Assembly: GCF_023100805.1 (NCBI RefSeq)
Contig: NZ_CP095855.1
Span: 4,505,001 to 4,569,000, forward strand
Source: Chitinophaga filiformis
Lineage (GTDB): Bacteria; Bacteroidota; Bacteroidia; Chitinophagales; Chitinophagaceae
Direction: 5' to 3'
DNA: 64,000 bases
Made by a program: the position numbers and the translations under genes. A model generated the notes under the pieces. That model had not been told where the DNA came from. It did no database searches and saw nothing but the letters and a program-made list of their open reading frames with translations. Positions 62,156-64,000 of the stretch are shown here, piece by piece. Every line of letters starts with the position of its first letter. The stretch's first letter is position 1.

Positions 62156-63283
62156 ATGATACGTTTCTGTTTCCGCGCTGCAGCACTGGCTTTTATGATA
62201 GGAACAGTCCTGCCTGTTACATCGCATGCGCAGAAGACCATTAATGTGGCCACATCTGCTGCACCTTTCCTGAGAATATCACCAGATGCCCGTGCTGGCG
62301 GCATGGGAGAAATTGGCATCGCCACAAAGGCGGATGCCAACGCACCTTTCTATAATTTGTCTAAGATTGTCTTTGCAGATGCGCCGGATGGCGTAGCCGT
62401 TTCTTATACCCCGTGGCTGAGAGCGATCAGCAGCAAGATATATCTGGCTACTGTCAGTGGTTATCATAAACTGGATGATAACCAGGCAGTAAGTGCGGCG
62501 CTCCGGTATTTTAGCCTGGGCAATATCCAGTTTGCAGATGCTTCAGGTAATCCATTAGGTAGTTCAAGTCCGCGGGAGTTCTCCTTTGAAGGAGGATATG
62601 CCCGTAAACTTGGAAGCCGCCTAAGCCTGGCTTTGGCAGCACGTTACATCTACTCGAAACTGGCCAGCGGCAACGCTAATAATTCCGGCGTTAATTACAA
62701 AGCCGGAAATGCTTTTGGTGTGGATATCTCCATGACCTACAATGCAGTGAATGAAGAAGGGAAGGGGTTCACCACCGGAGCAACTATTACCAACCTGGGT
62801 TCACGCGTTAATTACAGTAACAACAGTGCAGCGAAGGAATACCTGCCATCCAATTTCGGGGCGGGTGTCGCCTATCATCTGCCGGCACAGGAAGGACATA
62901 AATTCACTTTCGGACTGGAGCTCAATAAGATGCTGACGCCTGTAATACCCAATGATTCGGCCGGTATTGCTTCATATTACGACTACAGCGTTGTAAAAAG
63001 CTGGTTTAAATCTTTCAGCAGCGCCAATGGCGGCTTTAAGTCCTTCCAGGTGTCACTGGGTTGCGAATACAGCTACAAAGATCAGTTCTTCCTCCGCACG
63101 GGCTATTTCTATGAGGACAAATACCATGGTGACCGTAATTACCTGACTACCGGTGTTGGATACAGATATGGATCTGCCATGATTAATATTGCCTATATCG
63201 TTCCGTCAGGTAGCGGCGCTACCAGGAGCCCATTGTCAAATACCCTGCGCTTCGGTGCCACCGTGGATCTTCCGTGGAAATAA
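62156..63283 (+). CDS. porV: PorV-like T9SS outer-membrane protein
   Basis: From the ATG at 62156 the protein is 375 residues; the earlier ATG at 62108 lies before the hairpin and adds only a pre-signal stretch. The signal peptide ('AALAFMIGTVLPVTSHAQ') is followed by the PorV hallmark 'TSAAPFLRISPDARAGGMGEI' in part, 'ADANAPFYNLSKIVFADAPD' in full, then beta-barrel strands ('FSFEGGYARKLGSRLSLALA', 'YSYKDQFFLRTGYFYED') and an ending 'LRFGATVDLP'. PorV receives T9SS cargo after translocation and passes it to the attachment complex. Being next to a giant T9SS cargo, it may be a cargo-dedicated paralogue rather than the housekeeping copy; the symbol denotes family. Confidence 0.85.
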   Translation: MIRFCFRAAALAFMIGTVLPVTSHAQKTINVATSAAPFLRISPDARAGGMGEIGIATKADANAPFYNLSKIVFADAPDGVAVSYTPWLRAISSKIYLATVSGYHKLDDNQAVSAALRYFSLGNIQFADASGNPLGSSSPREFSFEGGYARKLGSRLSLALAARYIYSKLASGNANNSGVNYKAGNAFGVDISMTYNAVNEEGKGFTTGATITNLGSRVNYSNNSAAKEYLPSNFGAGVAYHLPAQEGHKFTFGLELNKMLTPVIPNDSAGIASYYDYSVVKSWFKSFSSANGGFKSFQVSLGCEYSYKDQFFLRTGYFYEDKYHGDRNYLTTGVGYRYGSAMINIAYIVPSGSGATRSPLSNTLRFGATVDLPWK

Positions 63284-63319
63284 AAAAGATTTTCCCCTGT
63301 CCTATATACCCTATACCTG

Positions 63320-63347
63320 AAAGGCCCGCCGACTGCGGGCCTTTTGT
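63320..63347 (+). terminator. Intrinsic terminator after porV
   Basis: aaaggcccgc (63320-63329) and gcgggccttt (63335-63344) with a 5-nt loop and following T residues. It is 36 bp after the PorV-like stop codon. The T-rich end overlaps the -33 region of the next promoter. Confidence 0.8.
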
Positions 63348-63373
63348 TTCTTATTTAAAATTATTTATATTTG
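63344..63373 (+). promoter_or_regulatory. Bacteroidota-type promoter for the small membrane protein gene
   Basis: TTG (63344-63346), a 19-nt spacer and TATATTTG (63366-63373), an exact TAnnTTTG. The predicted transcript start near 63380 is 36 nt before the ATG at 63416, and rules out the TTG start at 63371. Confidence 0.6.
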
Positions 63374-63415
63374 TTATGCTCGATCAGCATATTCCCTAAA
63401 CCTAAACTGAAACCT

Positions 63416-63727
63416 ATGATTTTCTTTTATGGACGCAACAGTTTTAAAGTAAAAACTGTTCAGCTGTCAGATATTGGTATCCATACCGAAGTTCCGGGGG
63501 TACAACACTTCGAATACAGGCAACAATATGCACATCTGTACTGGATACCGATGTTTCCCATCGGGTCACAGTGGTGTGTACGTAAAACCGATAACAAGCT
63601 GTATGAAGTAAACCACGAATTATTACCTGCATTGAACGCTTTACCAAGACCTAAAATGGGCTGGCTGGCTTTTGCCGGGCCTATTATTGTCGCTCTGATA
63701 GTGATATATGTGAAAATTTTTGGTTAG
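63416..63727 (+). CDS. Small hypothetical membrane-anchored protein
   Basis: From the ATG at 63416 the protein is 103 residues. The N-terminal 80 residues are soluble and rich in aromatic residues ('FFYGRNSFKVKTVQLSDIGI' in full, 'QYAHLYWIPMFPIGSQWCVR'), and one C-terminal helix ('WLAFAGPIIVALIVIYVKI') anchors it in the inner membrane as a tail anchor. I do not recognise the family with certainty; the 'HLYWIPMFPIG' element occurs in small zinc-ribbon-like proteins, but the cysteine pairs needed for a ribbon are absent here. A strong terminator follows. Confidence 0.7.
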   Translation: MIFFYGRNSFKVKTVQLSDIGIHTEVPGVQHFEYRQQYAHLYWIPMFPIGSQWCVRKTDNKLYEVNHELLPALNALPRPKMGWLAFAGPIIVALIVIYVKIFG

Positions 63728-63753
63728 CATTCACTACTGTACATAAAGATATC

Positions 63754-63786
63754 AGGCCTGTCCCAAGTAGGACAGGCCTTTTTTTA
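63754..63786 (+). terminator. Strong intrinsic terminator
   Basis: aggcctgtcc (63754-63763), loop caagta, ggacaggcct (63770-63779), then a run of seven T. Textbook rho-independent form; ends the small membrane protein gene. Confidence 0.88.
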
Positions 63787-63915
63787 TCCGCATACCTGGC
63801 CAGCGCGGTTAGGAGGGGGAGGCATGGAAAAATAACCGTTCTTCCTATACTTTTCTTGTGCTAATTGTTTTTTTGTACTTTCATTGTTATACCATGCCAC
63901 GTTAAACACAAAAAC

Positions 63916-64000
63916 ATGAGCTCAAGAAGACAATTTATGCAACAGGCTGGCCTGATAGCCGCCGGTGTTATGATCAACCCATCTGGTATTTTCAGCAAAG
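63916..64000 (+). CDS. Start of a Tat-exported protein (3' partial)
   Basis: Only 28 codons are inside the window: 'SSRRQFMQQAGLIAAGVMIN' then PSGIFSK. This is a twin-arginine signal peptide (SRRQFM with a hydrophobic stretch), typical of periplasmic oxidoreductases of the Gfo/Idh/MocA or sugar phosphate isomerase/epimerase groups in this phylum. The mature part is out of view, so the family cannot be fixed. The frame stays open to the edge. Confidence 0.7.
   Translation, partial: MSSRRQFMQQAGLIAAGVMINPSGIFSK

Noticed and set aside
63371..63415. TTG start at 63371 for the small membrane protein
   Set aside because: The TTG-N19-TATATTTG promoter overlaps it, so the transcript begins downstream; the ATG at 63416 is used.

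Overview
The window looks like a chromosomal segment of a Bacteroidota bacterium, most likely a member of the Chitinophagaceae close to Chitinophaga. The support is: giant secreted proteins ending in type IX secretion (T9SS) sorting domains of both kinds (gliding-motility-associated type B and the shorter type A), a PorV-like T9SS outer-membrane protein, an RHS protein with a DUF6443-type N-terminus, a propeller-type sensor histidine kinase, a TonB-dependent receptor, TTG/TAnnTTTG promoter elements, and general absence of Shine-Dalgarno sites. The genus is an inference. No rRNA, tRNA, CRISPR array, transposase or phage gene was seen.

Layout. 1-5.8 kb: 3' part of a giant T9SS type B surface protein. 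5.9-9 kb: a GH71/99-like lipoprotein, a flavin reductase-like protein and an SRPBCC protein. 9.0-9.83 kb: five tandem ~155-bp repeats containing two hairpins. 10-13.8 kb: a sensor kinase/response regulator operon. 14-17.8 kb: a 2'-5' RNA ligase-like protein, a small unknown protein, an M1 aminopeptidase and an AraC regulator. 17.9-20.3 kb: an aldehyde dehydrogenase and a DUF779 protein separated by a second, ~33-bp repeat array. 20.4-24.1 kb: a GH5+CBM6 glycosidase, a DUF2809 membrane protein with a tiny membrane ORF behind it, a perfect 26-bp hairpin and an NAD(P)-binding protein. 24.4-29.0 kb: an RHS polymorphic toxin and its likely immunity gene, followed by about 780 bp of non-coding DNA with a long imperfect palindrome.

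29.8-39 kb is the most coherent block. It encodes a periplasmic molybdenum hydroxylase (2Fe-2S subunit, Tat-exported molybdopterin subunit, dihaem cytochrome c), its maturation factors (XdhC, a MocA-type nucleotidyltransferase, MoaA) and a ModE-like DNA-binding protein without the molybdate-sensing domain. Directly after comes a TonB-dependent receptor whose start is preceded by a perfect 9-6-9 inverted repeat of the same sequence type as the Escherichia coli ModE operator. Together these suggest ModE-controlled outer-membrane uptake of molybdate or a chelate of it. An AraC regulator follows.

40-49.8 kb: YwbE and DUF6965-like small proteins, a three-gene operon of unrecognised secreted or outer-membrane proteins, a glycolipid-binding-fold protein, a sulfotransferase with an APS kinase (sulfate-donor synthesis plus transfer), a TlpA-like thioredoxin and an orphan LuxR-type response regulator. 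50-62.1 kb: a single gene of about 4017 codons for a giant lectin/Ig-like adhesin whose centre is exactly 22 in-frame copies of a 273-bp unit, then a PorV-like gene, a small membrane protein and the start of a Tat-exported protein at the right edge.
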